Assembly: GCF_018141005.1 (NCBI RefSeq)
Contig: NZ_CP046582.1
Location: 2,356,001-2,420,000, forward strand
Origin: Erwinia sp. E602
GTDB lineage: Bacteria; Pseudomonadota; Gammaproteobacteria; Enterobacterales; Enterobacteriaceae
Reading direction: 5' to 3'
DNA: 64,000 nucleotides
Both the position numbers and the translations under genes were made by a program. A model generated the notes under the pieces. That model did no database searches. It was not told the origin of the DNA and saw nothing but the letters and a program-made list of their open reading frames with translations. Positions 42,533 through 52,342 of the stretch are shown here, piece by piece; the stretch's first letter is position 1; the number at the start of each line of letters is the position of its first letter.

Positions 42533-42733
42533 GCGGTGATCCTTGCTTTTTGCCGTTCATCCACGGATGAAGCATTGAATTAAAAAGCATTTAAAATCAA
42601 TAAAATAAAAAATAACTCAGAACGCTAATATATCAAAGCGCGGCGCGTTTTTGAAGATGGTGACTAAGCACTATGGGCTATTATCACCATCACCATGATT
42701 TAGCACAGTTTATTATTACCGGTCCTGACAGAT

Positions 42734-43588
42734 TCAGGCGGTAATCTGCTGCAGCGCCGCCGCGCTCTGTTCGTCATTGGGAATATAAACCAGCAGACGA
42801 TCGCCGTTGCGCGGCGCGGACCACCAGTTATTCTGCCGCAGGGTCAGTACGCCCGCCTGCGGGTGGCGGAACTGCTTAATATGGTTATCAATCGCGCGAA
42901 TTTCATAACGCTGCCACATCAGGCGAAACTCTGCCGACTCGCGCAGCAGGCGATCCAGCAACTCCTGCCAGCGCGGGTCGTCATGGTGTTCGCCCATCTG
43001 GGTGCGAAACAGCGCCACCATATGCGGCATCAGCTGCTCCTGGTCAACCACCGCCGCCCGCCAGTCAGGGTGGGTAAAGGCCAGCAGGATGCAGTTGCGG
43101 TCCTCCGGGGCGATGCTTTCCAGATCGACATTCATCAGCCGGCACCAGGCCTGGTTATAGCCCATGATATCAAAACGTTTGCTCTGAATAATCGCCGGCA
43201 GCGGGTGCAGAGAATCCAGCAGGATCTGGCCGTGGGCCGACACCACTTCACAGCTTTTTGCCAGCTCCCTCGCCGGTGACTCATGCCCGGCCAGCCGGAA
43301 CAGGTGCTGGGTCTCGGCCTCGTTACACTGTAACGCCGCAGCGATCGCCGCCAACGTTTTCGGTGAGGCTTTAATCTCGCGGCCCTGCTCCAGCCAGGTG
43401 TACCAGGTGACGCCCACGTCGGCCAGCTGCGCCACCTCTTCCCGCCGCAGGCCCGGCGTGCGTCGGCTGCGCTGGCGCGGCAGCCCCAGCCGCTGCGGGT
43501 CGAGGCTTTCGCGGCGGCTGCGCAGGAAGGTCGCCAGCAGCTGTCGGTTTTTTTCAGTGCCGCTGACCGGCAGGATCGCTTCGCTCAT
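42734..43588 (-). CDS. XRE-family regulator with MmyB-like ligand domain
   Basis: 284 residues. Helix-turn-helix at about 35-90 (TPGLRREEVAQLADVGVTWY, EQGREIKASPKTLAAIAAAL), followed by the MmyB-like domain (FDIMGYNQAWCRLM, FTHPDWRAAVVDQEQL, FRLMWQRYEIRA, LTLRQNNWWSAP). That domain resembles a PAS-type pocket and may bind a fatty acid or other ligand. It is divergent from the DHA2 efflux pump at 43703, so it probably controls it. Confidence 0.88.
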   Translation of the reverse strand: MSEAILPVSGTEKNRQLLATFLRSRRESLDPQRLGLPRQRSRRTPGLRREEVAQLADVGVTWYTWLEQGREIKASPKTLAAIAAALQCNEAETQHLFRLAGHESPARELAKSCEVVSAHGQILLDSLHPLPAIIQSKRFDIMGYNQAWCRLMNVDLESIAPEDRNCILLAFTHPDWRAAVVDQEQLMPHMVALFRTQMGEHHDDPRWQELLDRLLRESAEFRLMWQRYEIRAIDNHIKQFRHPQAGVLTLRQNNWWSAPRNGDRLLVYIPNDEQSAAALQQITA

Positions 43589-43613
43589 TCGGTGTTCTCC
43601 ACGCAGGCGGGTA

Positions 43614-43711
43614 GTGTTTATACCATGATAAGCAAAAACTGGTACCCGTTTCAGAAAGCGTTATTCTCAGCCCGGTTACTGATTAACACAAGGGTTTACA
43701 CCATGAAAAGC
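43614..43711 (+). repeat. Near-identical 20-bp repeats at the pump start
   Basis: GTGTTTATACCATGATAAGC (43614-43633) and GGGTTTACACCATGAAAAGC (43692-43711) match at 17 of 20 positions, 78 bases apart and in frame. The second holds the start codon of the efflux pump. They may be operators for the divergent XRE regulator. Confidence 0.55.
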
Positions 43712-45121
43712 GGTTATGATTCCACCACTCTCGGCCGCAGCGGACTGCTGGTGCTGTTAGCGGGTCAGCTGTTGCCGATGATCGATTTTTCGATAGTTAA
43801 CGTAGCGCTGGACGCAATGTCCGCCTCGCTGCACGCCTCGCCGATCCAGCTGGAGCTGATGGTGGCGCTGTACGGTATCGCCTTTGCCATCAGCCTGGCG
43901 ATGGGCGGCCGGCTGGGCGACAACCTCGGCCGCCGCCGGGTGTTTATCTGGGGGGTAACGCTGTTTGGCCTCTCCTCGCTGCTGTGCGGGCTGGCCCCCA
44001 ACGTTACCACGCTGCTGCTGGCGCGGGCGCTGCAGGGGGTGGGCGCGGCGCTGGTGGTGCCGCAGATTCTGGCGACGCTGCACGTGACGCTGCACGGCCG
44101 CGAACATTCGCGCGCGCTGGGCCTGTACGGCGGCATTGGCGGGCTGGCGTTTATCATCGGTCAGGTGCTGGGCGGCACGCTGATTGAGCTCAATCCCGGT
44201 GGCTTCGGCTGGCGCAGCGTGTTCCTGATTAATATCCCGTTCTGCGTGGCGATCCTGCTGCTGGCCACGCGCACCCTGCCGGAGACCCGTAACGATCGCC
44301 GGGTGGCGCTGGACCGGGCCGGCACCTTCTGGCTGGCCGCCGCCACCGGCAGCCTGCTGATTTCGCTGTCGCTCGGCCCGCTGCTGCACTGGTCATGGCC
44401 ATGCCTCGCGCTGCTGGCGCTGTTCCCGCTGCTGCTCGGCCGCCTGTGGCAGGTTGAGTTACGGCTGGAGCGCAGGGGCGGTTCACCGCTGCTGCCGCCC
44501 GCCCTGCTGCGCCTGCCCGGCGTGCGTTTCGGCCTGACCATTGGCGTGCTGTTCTTCGCCTGCTGGAGCGGCTTTATGTTTGTGGTGGCGCTGACGCTGC
44601 AGTCCGGGCTGGGCATGACGCCGTTCCAGTCCGGTAACGCCTTTATCGCGCTGGGCAGCGCCTACTTTATCGGCGCGATGCTCTCCACCCGCATGGTGGC
44701 GCGCTGGGGTAAGGTTGCCACGCTGCTGGCCGGCTATGCCATTCAGATGAGCGGCCTGCTGGCGCTGATGCTGACGCTGGAACGCGGCTGGCCGCAGATC
44801 GGCATCCTCGCCCTCGCTCCGGCCACCGCGCTGATTGGCTTCGGTCAGTCGTTTATCGTCAGCTGCTTCTACCGCATCGGCCTCGCCGATGTACCGAAAA
44901 CCCACGCCGGGGCCGGCAGCGCGGTGCTCTCCACCGTGCAGCAGACCGCGATGGGGCTCGGCCCGATGCTGCTCGGCGCGGTATTCAGCCACGTGCTGCA
45001 GCCGCACGACGACTATCGCCAGGCGATCCTCATCACCCTCGGCGTCGAGTGGGGGTTAATGCTGGTACTGGTGGTGTTTGCCCTGCAGAAGCGCGGTATC
45101 AGGATAATGCAGCCTGAATAA
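43703..45121 (+). CDS. DHA2-type MFS efflux transporter, 14 helices
   Basis: 472 residues. Motif C/D1 region LVLLAGQLLPMIDFSIVNVA (helix 1) is the standard start of the DHA2 group, GGRLGDNLGRRRVF is motif A after helix 2, and about 14 hydrophobic segments follow. These pumps export drugs or metabolites with proton exchange. Start at the ATG after CAAGGGTTTACACC; an in-frame ATG 78 bases upstream in a related sequence is an alternative. Divergent from the XRE/MmyB regulator, with a 114-base spacer. Confidence 0.9.
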   Translation: MKSGYDSTTLGRSGLLVLLAGQLLPMIDFSIVNVALDAMSASLHASPIQLELMVALYGIAFAISLAMGGRLGDNLGRRRVFIWGVTLFGLSSLLCGLAPNVTTLLLARALQGVGAALVVPQILATLHVTLHGREHSRALGLYGGIGGLAFIIGQVLGGTLIELNPGGFGWRSVFLINIPFCVAILLLATRTLPETRNDRRVALDRAGTFWLAAATGSLLISLSLGPLLHWSWPCLALLALFPLLLGRLWQVELRLERRGGSPLLPPALLRLPGVRFGLTIGVLFFACWSGFMFVVALTLQSGLGMTPFQSGNAFIALGSAYFIGAMLSTRMVARWGKVATLLAGYAIQMSGLLALMLTLERGWPQIGILALAPATALIGFGQSFIVSCFYRIGLADVPKTHAGAGSAVLSTVQQTAMGLGPMLLGAVFSHVLQPHDDYRQAILITLGVEWGLMLVLVVFALQKRGIRIMQPE

Positions 45122-45129
45122 CGGGTTTC

Positions 45130-45159
45130 GTGATGCCGCAGAACTTACTGCGGTATCAC
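45130..45159 (+). terminator. Hairpin after the DHA2 pump gene
   Basis: GTGATGCCGCA pairs with TGCGGTATCAC (11 pairs including one G-T) eight bases after the stop. There is no T-run; likely a transcript end. Confidence 0.5.
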
Positions 45160-45305
45160 AGCCACGTTGGCTGCTGGCTTACCTTGCCATCCCGTTTATT
45201 GTTGTAACGTTAGCTGAAAAGAAATCAATTTATTATGCATTGTCAGTATCAGCGAAGATTTTTACCGGAAACCTCTGCCGACTGATTTGCCACCGCTAAA
45301 CCCTC

Positions 45306-46229
45306 TCAAAAGATCGAGCGGCCGATGCGGTCGGCCAGCAGCTCCAGCGCGGCGGTGCCGGCCAGCGAGTTTCCGGCGCTGTCCAGCTCCGGCGACCAGA
45401 CGGCAATGGTCATCTCGCCGGGCACCACGGCAATGATGCCGCCGCCGACGCCGGATTTACCGGGCATGCCAACGCGCCAGGCAAATTCACCTGCACCGTC
45501 GTACATGCCGCTGGTGACCATTAGCGCGTTGACCTGGCGGGTCTGCTTCGGCGTCAGCAGCGCCTCGCCCTGCGGGCCCAGCCCGCCATTGGCCAGATAG
45601 AGAAAGCAGCGCGCCAGCTCGACGCAGCTCAGCGTCATCGCGCAGTAGTGGAAATAGGTTTGCAGCACCGTCGGCACGTCGTTGGCAAAGTTGCCAAACG
45701 CCTTCATCAGCCAGGCGATCGCCGCGTTACGCGCCGAGTGGTCAAACTCCGATCGCGCCACGATGCGGTCGTAACTGACGTCAGCCTGCCCGGTCAGGCC
45801 ACGCACCAGCTCCAGCATGCGCTGGCGCGGCGCGGTCAGACGCGTTTCCAGCATATCGCACACCACCAGCGCACCGGCGTTAATGAACGGGTTGCGCGGA
45901 ATACCCTGCTCCAGCTCCAGCTGCACCAGCGAGTTAAACGGCTGGCCGGAGGGCTCTTTGCCCACCCGCTGCGCAATCTCACGATCGCTGTAGCGGCTTA
46001 ACGCCAGGGTTAAGGACAACACCTTAGAGATCGACTGGATCGAAAACCGCTCCAGCGCGTCGCCAGCCTGGTACACCGTGCCATCCAGCAGGCAAACCGC
46101 GATGCCCAGCCGGTCGGCGGGCACCTGCGCCAGCGCAGGTATATAGTCGGCGACCTTGCCCTGCCCGATCAGCGGCCTGACCTGCTGCAGGATCTCCTGC
46201 AACAGCGCGTTATCCAGTGCACTTGCCAT
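45306..46229 (-). CDS. glsB: Glutaminase
   Basis: 307 residues; hydrolyses glutamine to glutamate and ammonia in the cytosol and belongs to the serine-dependent beta-lactamase-like glutaminases. [16 protein letters not shown] has the catalytic Ser-x-x-Lys. [39 protein letters not shown] and [12 protein letters not shown] agree with remembered E. coli GlsB (YneH, 308). The frame stays open far upstream through a hexanucleotide repeat coding (Met-Ala)n, but the true start is the ATG after GGGGAATA that gives [14 protein letters not shown] like E. coli. Confidence 0.95.
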   Translation of the reverse strand: MASALDNALLQEILQQVRPLIGQGKVADYIPALAQVPADRLGIAVCLLDGTVYQAGDALERFSIQSISKVLSLTLALSRYSDREIAQRVGKEPSGQPFNSLVQLELEQGIPRNPFINAGALVVCDMLETRLTAPRQRMLELVRGLTGQADVSYDRIVARSEFDHSARNAAIAWLMKAFGNFANDVPTVLQTYFHYCAMTLSCVELARCFLYLANGGLGPQGEALLTPKQTRQVNALMVTSGMYDGAGEFAWRVGMPGKSGVGGGIIAVVPGEMTIAVWSPELDSAGNSLAGTAALELLADRIGRSIF

Positions 46230-46334
46230 TATTATTCCCCGATTGACCTGAACGGCCTGATTTTGCGCGCGATTCTGCCGACTGAAGGCGGCTTCGTCAA
46301 ACGTTCTGCCTGAAAGGTTGCGCTGACTCACGCT

Positions 46335-46421
46335 CGCCATCGCCATCGCCATCGCCATCGCCATCGCCATCGCCATCGCCATCGCCATCGCCATCGCCAT
46401 CGCCATCGCCATCGCCATCGC
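46335..46421. repeat. CGCCAT hexanucleotide microsatellite, 14.5 copies
   Basis: 87 bases of pure CGCCAT repeat, 106-192 bases upstream of the glsB ATG. On the minus strand it reads ATGGCG, i.e. alternating Met-Ala codons in frame with glsB. Such tracts change copy number by slipped pairing. A hexamer cannot shift the frame, but it can change spacing or add start codons. Confidence 0.95.
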
Positions 46422-46597
46422 AGGTCAAAATAGCACCGCTATCGAATATTTATTCTTTTATTTGACGTTTTGATGCTGCTTTACAAAATTATTAAATTTT
46501 CGATGTCATCTGCCTGCTAAATAAAAGACAATACCTCCACATTTGCTGTGCACCCTTTATGACAGTTAACACTTTCTCAACACATCGCTAACTTCAA

Positions 46598-47782
46598 ATG
46601 CCATCATCAACTGTTTCCCGGAAAGTCGCCTGGCTGCGCGTGGTCATGCTCGCTATTGCTGCGTTTATATTTAACACCACCGAATTTGTGCCGGTCGGCC
46701 TGCTCTCGGATATCGGCGCCAGCTTCGCCATGCCCACCGCCCAGGTCGGCCTGATGCTCACCATCTACGCCTGGATCGTCGCGCTAATGTCGCTGCCGAT
46801 GATGCTGCTGACGCGTAACGTTGAGCGCCGCCTGCTGTTAATCATCATCTTCGTGCTGTTTATCGCCAGCCACGTACTGTCGTCAATGGCCTGGGACTTC
46901 ACCACGCTGGTTGTCTCGCGCATCGGCATCGCCTTTTCCCACGCCATCTTCTGGTCGATCACCGCCTCGCTGGCGATCCGCGTCGCCCCGCCCGGCAAGA
47001 AAACCCAGGCGCTGAGCATGCTGGCCACCGGCACCGCGCTGGCGATGGTCCTCGGCCTGCCGATTGGCCGCATGATCGGCCAGCTGCTCGGCTGGCGCAT
47101 AACCTTTGCAGCGATTGGCGTAGTGGCCCTGATAACCCTGGTACTGCTGGTAAAACTGCTGCCGCGCCTGCCCAGCGAACACACCGGCTCGCTCAAAAGC
47201 GTACCGATGCTGTTCCGCCGCCCGGCGCTGGTCGCCCTCTATATTCTGATTGCCGTCACCGTCACCGCACATTATACCGCTTACAGCTATATCGAACCCT
47301 TTATGCAAAACGTCGCGGCAATCAGCGGCGGCTTCACCACCTTCCTGCTGTTAATTTTCGGCGCGGCCGGAATCGTCGGCAGCATATTGTTCAGCCTGTA
47401 CGGCAATAAATATCCCGCTACCTTCCTGTCAGGCGCGATCGCCCTTATTACCGGCAGCATGTTCCTGCTCTGGCTGGCGGCCTCCAGTACCCTCTCCATC
47501 TCCCTGCTGTGCATTATCTGGGGCATGGCGATGATGATCATTGGCCTCGCCGTTCAGGTGCGCGTCCTGGCGCTGGCCCCCGACGCCACCGACGTCGCCA
47601 TGTCGCTGCTCTCCGGCATCTACAACATCGGCATCGGCGGCGGCGCGCTGCTCGGCAACCAGGTCAGCCTGCATCTGAACATGGCCAGCATCGGCTACGT
47701 CGGCGGCGCCATCGGCCTCTGCTCCCTGCTCTGGTGCGCCATCAGCCTCAAACGCTACCCCCAACTCCGCATCAACGGATAA
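46598..47782 (+). CDS. sotB: SotB sugar efflux transporter
   Basis: 394 residues, 12-helix MFS protein. Near-identity with remembered E. coli SotB (YdeA) in [80 protein letters not shown] and [20 protein letters not shown]. It exports sugars such as arabinose and lowers their toxicity. Divergent from glsB with the repeat region between them. Confidence 0.93.
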   Translation: MPSSTVSRKVAWLRVVMLAIAAFIFNTTEFVPVGLLSDIGASFAMPTAQVGLMLTIYAWIVALMSLPMMLLTRNVERRLLLIIIFVLFIASHVLSSMAWDFTTLVVSRIGIAFSHAIFWSITASLAIRVAPPGKKTQALSMLATGTALAMVLGLPIGRMIGQLLGWRITFAAIGVVALITLVLLVKLLPRLPSEHTGSLKSVPMLFRRPALVALYILIAVTVTAHYTAYSYIEPFMQNVAAISGGFTTFLLLIFGAAGIVGSILFSLYGNKYPATFLSGAIALITGSMFLLWLAASSTLSISLLCIIWGMAMMIIGLAVQVRVLALAPDATDVAMSLLSGIYNIGIGGGALLGNQVSLHLNMASIGYVGGAIGLCSLLWCAISLKRYPQLRING

Positions 47783-47838
47783 AGGGCCAGCTCGATCAAA
47801 CAGCCAACGAGCCCTGAAAATCACCAGACAAAGAGAAT

Positions 47839-47938
47839 GCCCGCCATCAGGGAGGGCAGCGGGATGAGCCCGGAGCGGGGTAACCCGCGGAGGGTCGCCC
47901 GCTGACAGGCCCGACTGTCTCGATCACACAGGCAACGC
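47839..47938 (+). repeat. Flanking repeat, copy A
   Basis: Begins GCCCGCCATCAGGGAGGGCA, then GCGGGATGAGCCCGGAGCGG, GGTAACCCGCGGAGGGTCGC, and ends near CTCGATCACACAGGCAACG. It is nearly identical to copy B 128 bases later and, inverted, to copies C and D beyond rhaR. The G/C-rich body can fold. Not recognised as REP, ERIC or BOX. Confidence 0.85.
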
Positions 47939-47966
47939 GCCCTTAATCCCCCCAGCCACCACCGCC

Positions 47967-48065
47967 GCCCGCCATCAGGGAGGGCAGCGGGATGAGCCCG
48001 GAGCGGGGTAACCCGCGCAGGGTCGCCCGCTGACAGGCCCGGCACTCTCGATCCCACAGGCAACG
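47967..48065 (+). repeat. Flanking repeat, copy B
   Basis: Direct copy of A with only a few differences in the core (CGCAGGG for CGGAGGG, and CCGGCACTCTC for CCGACTGTCTC). Confidence 0.85.
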
Positions 48066-48117
48066 AGCCTCAGACTCGATCCCACACCCAACGAACCCAA
48101 AAAAACCCCACAAATGC

Positions 48118-48138
48118 AAAAGGAGCCACAAAGGCTCC
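48118..48138 (-). terminator. Terminator of the rhaBADM operon
   Basis: GGAGCC/GGCTCC arms (48122-48127, 48133-48138) with AAAA before them, so minus-strand transcripts run CTCCTTTTG. It is 21 bases after the rhaM stop. Confidence 0.75.
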
Positions 48139-48158
48139 ATTCAGTAAAAGTGACACCG

Positions 48159-48473
48159 TCACTCCAGATAAAACACCGACTTCAGCTCCGCACTCACCGG
48201 ACTGTTATCCGCATTCGACGGCATCAACTCCCGCATCGACCGCCACCAGCGCTGACACACCTCGGTCTGCGCCACCGCTGCCCAACGCTCTTCTGACTCA
48301 ATCTCCACCACCGCAAACAACAAATCCCGCTCTGCATCCAGAAAAATACTGTAATGATGCGCCCCGTGATCCTTCAACACCTGCGCCAGCTCCGGCCAGA
48401 TCGGATCGTGCCGCTGCTGATACTCCTGATGCTTATCAGCATGCACCTGCATCACAAAGGCTTTACGCAACAT
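48159..48473 (-). CDS. rhaM: L-rhamnose mutarotase
   Basis: 104 residues, same size as E. coli RhaM. It interconverts the alpha and beta anomers of L-rhamnose so that the isomerase gets its preferred form. Shared blocks: [69 protein letters not shown] and FYLE at the end. The catalytic His is in DHGAHH. It overlaps the end of rhaD by 11 bases, the last gene of the operon. Confidence 0.95.
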   Translation of the reverse strand: MLRKAFVMQVHADKHQEYQQRHDPIWPELAQVLKDHGAHHYSIFLDAERDLLFAVVEIESEERWAAVAQTEVCQRWWRSMRELMPSNADNSPVSAELKSVFYLE

Positions 48474-49305
48474 GCGGATGCGTCGCTTCCAGCGCCGCGC
48501 GCCAGGGTTTCACGCCAAAACGTTCGCCCAACGCCACCAGCTCTTCCGTAGTGATGCTCTGCTTCATCCCGCCCATCGACAGCACCTTCACCACCACCTC
48601 CGACGACTTCTCAGCGGTATCGATCAGGCCAAAGGTCTCATCCAGCGTCGGCCCCGCGCCAAAAATACCGTGGAACGGCCACATCACCAGCGTATGCGAC
48701 TTCATATTCTCGGCCGTCTGGGTACCGATACCGTCGGTGCCCGGCACCATCCACGGCACAATACCGACGCCGTCCGGGAACACCACCAGACACTCGGTGC
48801 TGCCTTCCCACAGCAGGCGGGTAAAGCTGGCCGGATTCAGATCCACCACGTAGCTCAGCGCCATAAAGTTGGTGGCATGGCAGTGCATAATCACCCGATC
48901 GGCACCGTTGGTCACCACCTTGCGCACGCTGTGCGACTGGAAGTGCGACGCCAGCTCGGAGGTCGGCACGCCGCCGTTGCTCAGCCCCCAGTGAATGGTA
49001 AAGGCGCGGCCGTCGCTGCTGACGCGCAGCAGCACCAGACAGTCGGCCGGATCTAACTGCACGTTGCGGAAAAACTTGCCGGAACCGGTCACAAGGAACC
49101 AGCAGTCGGCCAGCTCGGGCGCGGGCTGGCTCAGCTCCAGCGTGCGCGGCTCGGGATAAAAATCGGCGGCGAACGGCTGCACTTCCTCGTCCAGCAGGCG
49201 CAGCGACACGTTACCACCGTTACGCTCATCCCAGCCCTTCAGCCACATATCGGTGGTCGCTTTCACCATGCCCTGCACAAACCAGGATTTAAGAATCTGT
49301 TGCAT
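48463..49305 (-). CDS. rhaD: Rhamnulose-1-phosphate aldolase
   Basis: 280 residues (E. coli 274), class II zinc aldolase that splits L-rhamnulose 1-phosphate into dihydroxyacetone phosphate and L-lactaldehyde. [14 protein letters not shown] near the N-terminus, [12 protein letters not shown] for phosphate binding, [14 protein letters not shown] with the His-x-His zinc ligands and MWPFHGIFG with the third His. Follows rhaA by 14 bases, with GGAAGTAAA before its ATG. Confidence 0.95.
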   Translation of the reverse strand: MQQILKSWFVQGMVKATTDMWLKGWDERNGGNVSLRLLDEEVQPFAADFYPEPRTLELSQPAPELADCWFLVTGSGKFFRNVQLDPADCLVLLRVSSDGRAFTIHWGLSNGGVPTSELASHFQSHSVRKVVTNGADRVIMHCHATNFMALSYVVDLNPASFTRLLWEGSTECLVVFPDGVGIVPWMVPGTDGIGTQTAENMKSHTLVMWPFHGIFGAGPTLDETFGLIDTAEKSSEVVVKVLSMGGMKQSITTEELVALGERFGVKPWRAALEATHPHVA

Positions 49306-49319
49306 TTTACTTCCTTAAC

Positions 49320-50576
49320 TTAACGTTGGCTGAGAATCTGTTGTTCATACTGACGGACGTCGCCTAACCAGCTGGCACCGGCCGGCACGTCGTGACGCAG
49401 GCACCAGGCCTCCCACACCGCCTGCCACGGCAGCGACTTCTGCTCCTCCAGCAGCGCCAGCCGCGCGGTATAGTCGCCGCCGTTTTCCAGCGCCCTGAGC
49501 TGGTCGACCGGCTCCAGCAGCGCGCGCAACAGCGCCTTCTTCGCGTTGCGGGTGCCGATTACCCATGCGGCGATGCGGTTAATTGACGCGTCGAAGAAGT
49601 CCAGCCCGATATGTACCTTATCGAACAGCTTCTGCCGCACGATCTCGCTGGCGATGGCCTGGGTCTCATCATCCAGCAGCACCACGTGATCGCTGTCCCA
49701 GCGCACCGGGCGGCTGACGTGCAGCAGCAGGCGCGGCACGTAAAGCATGGCGGTGGAGATCTTGTCGGAGATCACCTCGGTCGGGTGGAAGTGGCCGGCG
49801 TCCAGCGTCAGCGCGATCTGGCGGCTGGCGGCGTAGCCGAGGCAGAACTCGTTGGAACCGACGGTGTAACTCTCCGCGCCGATGCCGAACAGCTTGCTCT
49901 CCACCGCGTCGATATGCAGCGATTCGTCCAGCTTCTCGCTGATGATCTCATCCAGCGACTCCAGCAGCCGCTGACGCGGTGCCAGGCGATCGACGGTCAG
50001 ATCCTTCATGCCGTCCGGCACCCAGATGTTCATCACCGACGGTGTGCCCAGCTGCTCGCCAAAGTACGCTGAAATTTTACGACTGGCCTTACAGTGGTCG
50101 ATCCAGAACTGGCGGATCTCCGCGTTGCCGTGCGCGAGGGTAAAGCCGTCGGCGCTCAGCGCGTGGGAGAAACAGGTCGGGTTAAAGTCCAGCCCCAGCC
50201 GGTGCTGTTGCGCCCAGCTGACCCAGCCGGCAAAGTGCTCAGGCTTGATCTCGTGACGATCCACCGTCTGTTCGGTGTCCAGGTAGATGGCGTGCAGGTT
50301 AAGCCGCTTCGGCCCGGGGATCAGCTTCATTGCCTGCTCCAGATCGGCGCGCAGTTCGTCGACGCTGCGCGCGCGGCCCGGGTAGTTACCGGTGGCCTGA
50401 ATGCCGCCGGTCAGTGCGCCCTGCGGGTTTTCGAAGCCGCGCACGTCGTCGCCCTGCCAGCAGTGCATCGATACCGGCAGCCGGTCGAGCTGGGTCATTG
50501 CCGCTTCCACATCCACGCCGATATCGGCGAAACGCTGTTTTGCCAGCGCGAAGGCCTGGTCAATTGCCTGGGTCAT
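49320..50576 (-). CDS. rhaA: L-rhamnose isomerase
   Basis: 418 residues (E. coli 419), a metal-dependent TIM-barrel enzyme converting L-rhamnose to L-rhamnulose. [20 protein letters not shown] at the N-terminus, [35 protein letters not shown] with the metal-binding His/Asp, and [14 protein letters not shown] [13 protein letters not shown] are visible. The ATG overlaps the rhaB stop (ATGA), so the start at 50576 is firm; two earlier codons in frame are discarded. Confidence 0.96.
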   Translation of the reverse strand: MTQAIDQAFALAKQRFADIGVDVEAAMTQLDRLPVSMHCWQGDDVRGFENPQGALTGGIQATGNYPGRARSVDELRADLEQAMKLIPGPKRLNLHAIYLDTEQTVDRHEIKPEHFAGWVSWAQQHRLGLDFNPTCFSHALSADGFTLAHGNAEIRQFWIDHCKASRKISAYFGEQLGTPSVMNIWVPDGMKDLTVDRLAPRQRLLESLDEIISEKLDESLHIDAVESKLFGIGAESYTVGSNEFCLGYAASRQIALTLDAGHFHPTEVISDKISTAMLYVPRLLLHVSRPVRWDSDHVVLLDDETQAIASEIVRQKLFDKVHIGLDFFDASINRIAAWVIGTRNAKKALLRALLEPVDQLRALENGGDYTARLALLEEQKSLPWQAVWEAWCLRHDVPAGASWLGDVRQYEQQILSQR

Positions 50577-52045
50577 ACACAAAGCTCCTTAGCTGATGGC
50601 GTCAGTGACTCAAATCGCGCCAGATGGGGGCGATACGCATCACTGCCGTGAGGTTCAAAACGAATAAGAGGAAAATGCTGGCGCAGCTGCTGGCGGAAGG
50701 CGCTGACGTCGGCGACCTGCCCCGCGGCGATCAGCTGACAGCCGATATTGCCGAGGGTCGAGGCCTCCACCGGCCCGGCCAGCACCGGGATGCCGCAGGC
50801 ATCGGCGCACAGCTGGTTCAGCAGCGGGTTCTGGCAGCCGCCGCCGACGATATGCAGCTGGCTGAACCGCCCGCCGCGCAGCGTCTCCAGCTGCCGCAGC
50901 ACCTGGCGGTAACAGAGCGCCAGGCTGTCAAAGATGCAGCGCGCCAGCTCGGCGGCGGTGGCGGGCACCGGCTGGCCCAGTTCGGCGCAGGCGTCCTGAA
51001 TTTCGCGCACCATATTGGCCGGGTTGATAAAGCGATGGTCGTTGGGATTAACCAGCCAGCGGCAGAGCGGCTGGCGTTCGGCGTCGGCGATCAGCGGAGC
51101 GAGCTGGCTGATTTCCAGCTCGCTGCACACCCGCTGCAGCAGCCACAGCCCCATAATGTTTTTCAGCACGCGGAAGCGCCCTTCCGCGCCACCTTCGTTG
51201 GTGATATTGGCCTGCAGCGCCGCGCCGTCGGTAAACGGCTGGCGGCTTTCAAAGCCCATCAGCGACCAGGTGCCCGAGCTGAGATAAGCGGCGTCCGCAT
51301 CGCTCAGCGGCGTGGCCAGCACCGCGCTGGCGGTGTCGTGGGTAGCTACTGCCACCAGCGGGATCGCGTGGCCACGCGGGCTGGTCCAGGCACCGATACG
51401 GCGGCCGGGGGCCGAAGGCGTGCCAAACCACGCCGGGTTTGCGCCGCACCAGCGCAGCAGTTCGCTGTCCCATTCGCCGCTGTGGATATTCAGCAGCTGG
51501 GTAGTGGTGGCGTTGGTGTACTCCCAGTTGAGCTCACCGCTCAGCCGGTAGTGCAGATAGTCGGGGATCAGCAGCGCATGCGCCACCTGCGGCAGGTCGG
51601 CCGCGTTATCACGGCACAGCGCGCGCAGCTGGTAGAGGGTGTTAAACGGCAGGAACTGGATGCCGGTGCGCTGATAGATGGTTTCGCTGCCCAGCTCGCG
51701 GCAGGCCTGGGCCATCAGGCCGTGGGTGCGGTCGTCGCGGTAGGCGACCGGCAGGCCAACCCGCTGGCCGTCGGCGTCCAGCAGCACGTAGTCCACCGCC
51801 CAGGTATCGATGCCGATACTCTCGGGCACGATGCCTTCGGCGTCGAGGCTGACCAGTGCGGCGACGATAAAGGCTTCCAGCGCGTCGAGATCCCAGCACT
51901 GGCGGCCGTCAACGTTGACCAGCTTATTGGTACAGCGGCTGATTTCCCGCAGGCTGACCGCGCCGCCCTGCGCGGCGTGGCTGGCCAGCATCACGCGGCC
52001 GCTGGAGGCGCCTAAATCGATAGCGACAAAATGACGAGTGCTCAT
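50573..52045 (-). CDS. rhaB: Rhamnulokinase
   Basis: 490 residues (E. coli 489), FGGY-family sugar kinase that phosphorylates L-rhamnulose. Phosphate-1 motif [35 protein letters not shown] then [17 protein letters not shown] and the C-terminal [20 protein letters not shown] adenosine motif. Start chosen at the ATG after GGAACGTAAC, discarding six codons. First gene of rhaBADM; a RhaS-type site and CRP-type site lie upstream in the 297-base gap to rhaS. Confidence 0.96.
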   Translation of the reverse strand: MSTRHFVAIDLGASSGRVMLASHAAQGGAVSLREISRCTNKLVNVDGRQCWDLDALEAFIVAALVSLDAEGIVPESIGIDTWAVDYVLLDADGQRVGLPVAYRDDRTHGLMAQACRELGSETIYQRTGIQFLPFNTLYQLRALCRDNAADLPQVAHALLIPDYLHYRLSGELNWEYTNATTTQLLNIHSGEWDSELLRWCGANPAWFGTPSAPGRRIGAWTSPRGHAIPLVAVATHDTASAVLATPLSDADAAYLSSGTWSLMGFESRQPFTDGAALQANITNEGGAEGRFRVLKNIMGLWLLQRVCSELEISQLAPLIADAERQPLCRWLVNPNDHRFINPANMVREIQDACAELGQPVPATAAELARCIFDSLALCYRQVLRQLETLRGGRFSQLHIVGGGCQNPLLNQLCADACGIPVLAGPVEASTLGNIGCQLIAAGQVADVSAFRQQLRQHFPLIRFEPHGSDAYRPHLARFESLTPSAKELCV

Positions 52046-52091
52046 AGTTACGTTCCCGATCAATCAATGTGACCAGTGTAAAAGAGCCGCG

Positions 52092-52147
52092 TTTTGCCAC
52101 CTTCTTGCCACTGCCAGTCCGATCTGCTCACTGGCAAAACGGCAAAG
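52092..52147. promoter_or_regulatory. Candidate RhaS binding site at the rhaB promoter
   Basis: TTTTGCCACCTTCTTGCCA (52092-52110) has two TTGCCA boxes 11 bases apart, one helical turn, as in AraC-family half-sites. The inverted partner TGGCAAAACGGCAAA lies at 52132-52146. The TTTTGCCA word recurs in the rhaT-aldA spacer. Confidence 0.6.
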
Positions 52148-52150
52148 ATG

Positions 52151-52170
52151 AACGTGAACAGGCTCACACT
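52151..52170. promoter_or_regulatory. Candidate CRP site between rhaB and rhaS
   Basis: AACGTGAACAGGCTCACACT contains GTGA-N6-TCAC, both conserved halves of the CRP consensus, near the middle of the divergent spacer. In E. coli CRP also acts here, on rhaBAD and rhaSR. Confidence 0.65.
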
Positions 52171-52342
52171 TTTACCGCAGAGGGCCGGAAAATGCTTCTG
52201 TGACGCCCGCCTCATTTTCGCAACGCCGACGGCGGTTTCTTTAATAACTGACGGCGATCGCCGCTTCTGCTGTCGTAAATTCAAGGTGCCCGCGTCGGGC
52301 GCTGGGTAGACTCTGTGAACTGTTTGTTAAGGAGGGGCGATC

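Larger units (their letters stand above)
47783..48158. other. Repeat-filled spacer between sotB and rhaM
   Basis: About 375 bases with two direct copies of a ~100-base repeat (listed below), a tail with several CTCGATC motifs, the rhaM terminator, and a GTGACACCGTCAC palindrome (48150-48162) that overlaps the rhaM stop. No gene. Confidence 0.7.

Noticed and set aside
46230..46418. N-terminal Met-Ala repeat extension of glutaminase as the main product
   Set aside because: The ATG at 46229 has a good ribosome-binding site and gives the normal GlsB N-terminus; the extension is possible only as a minor form.
47783..48158. CRISPR array, because of repeated units
   Set aside because: Only two long (~100-base) units with non-uniform linkers and no cas genes; the same units occur inverted at 54 kb.
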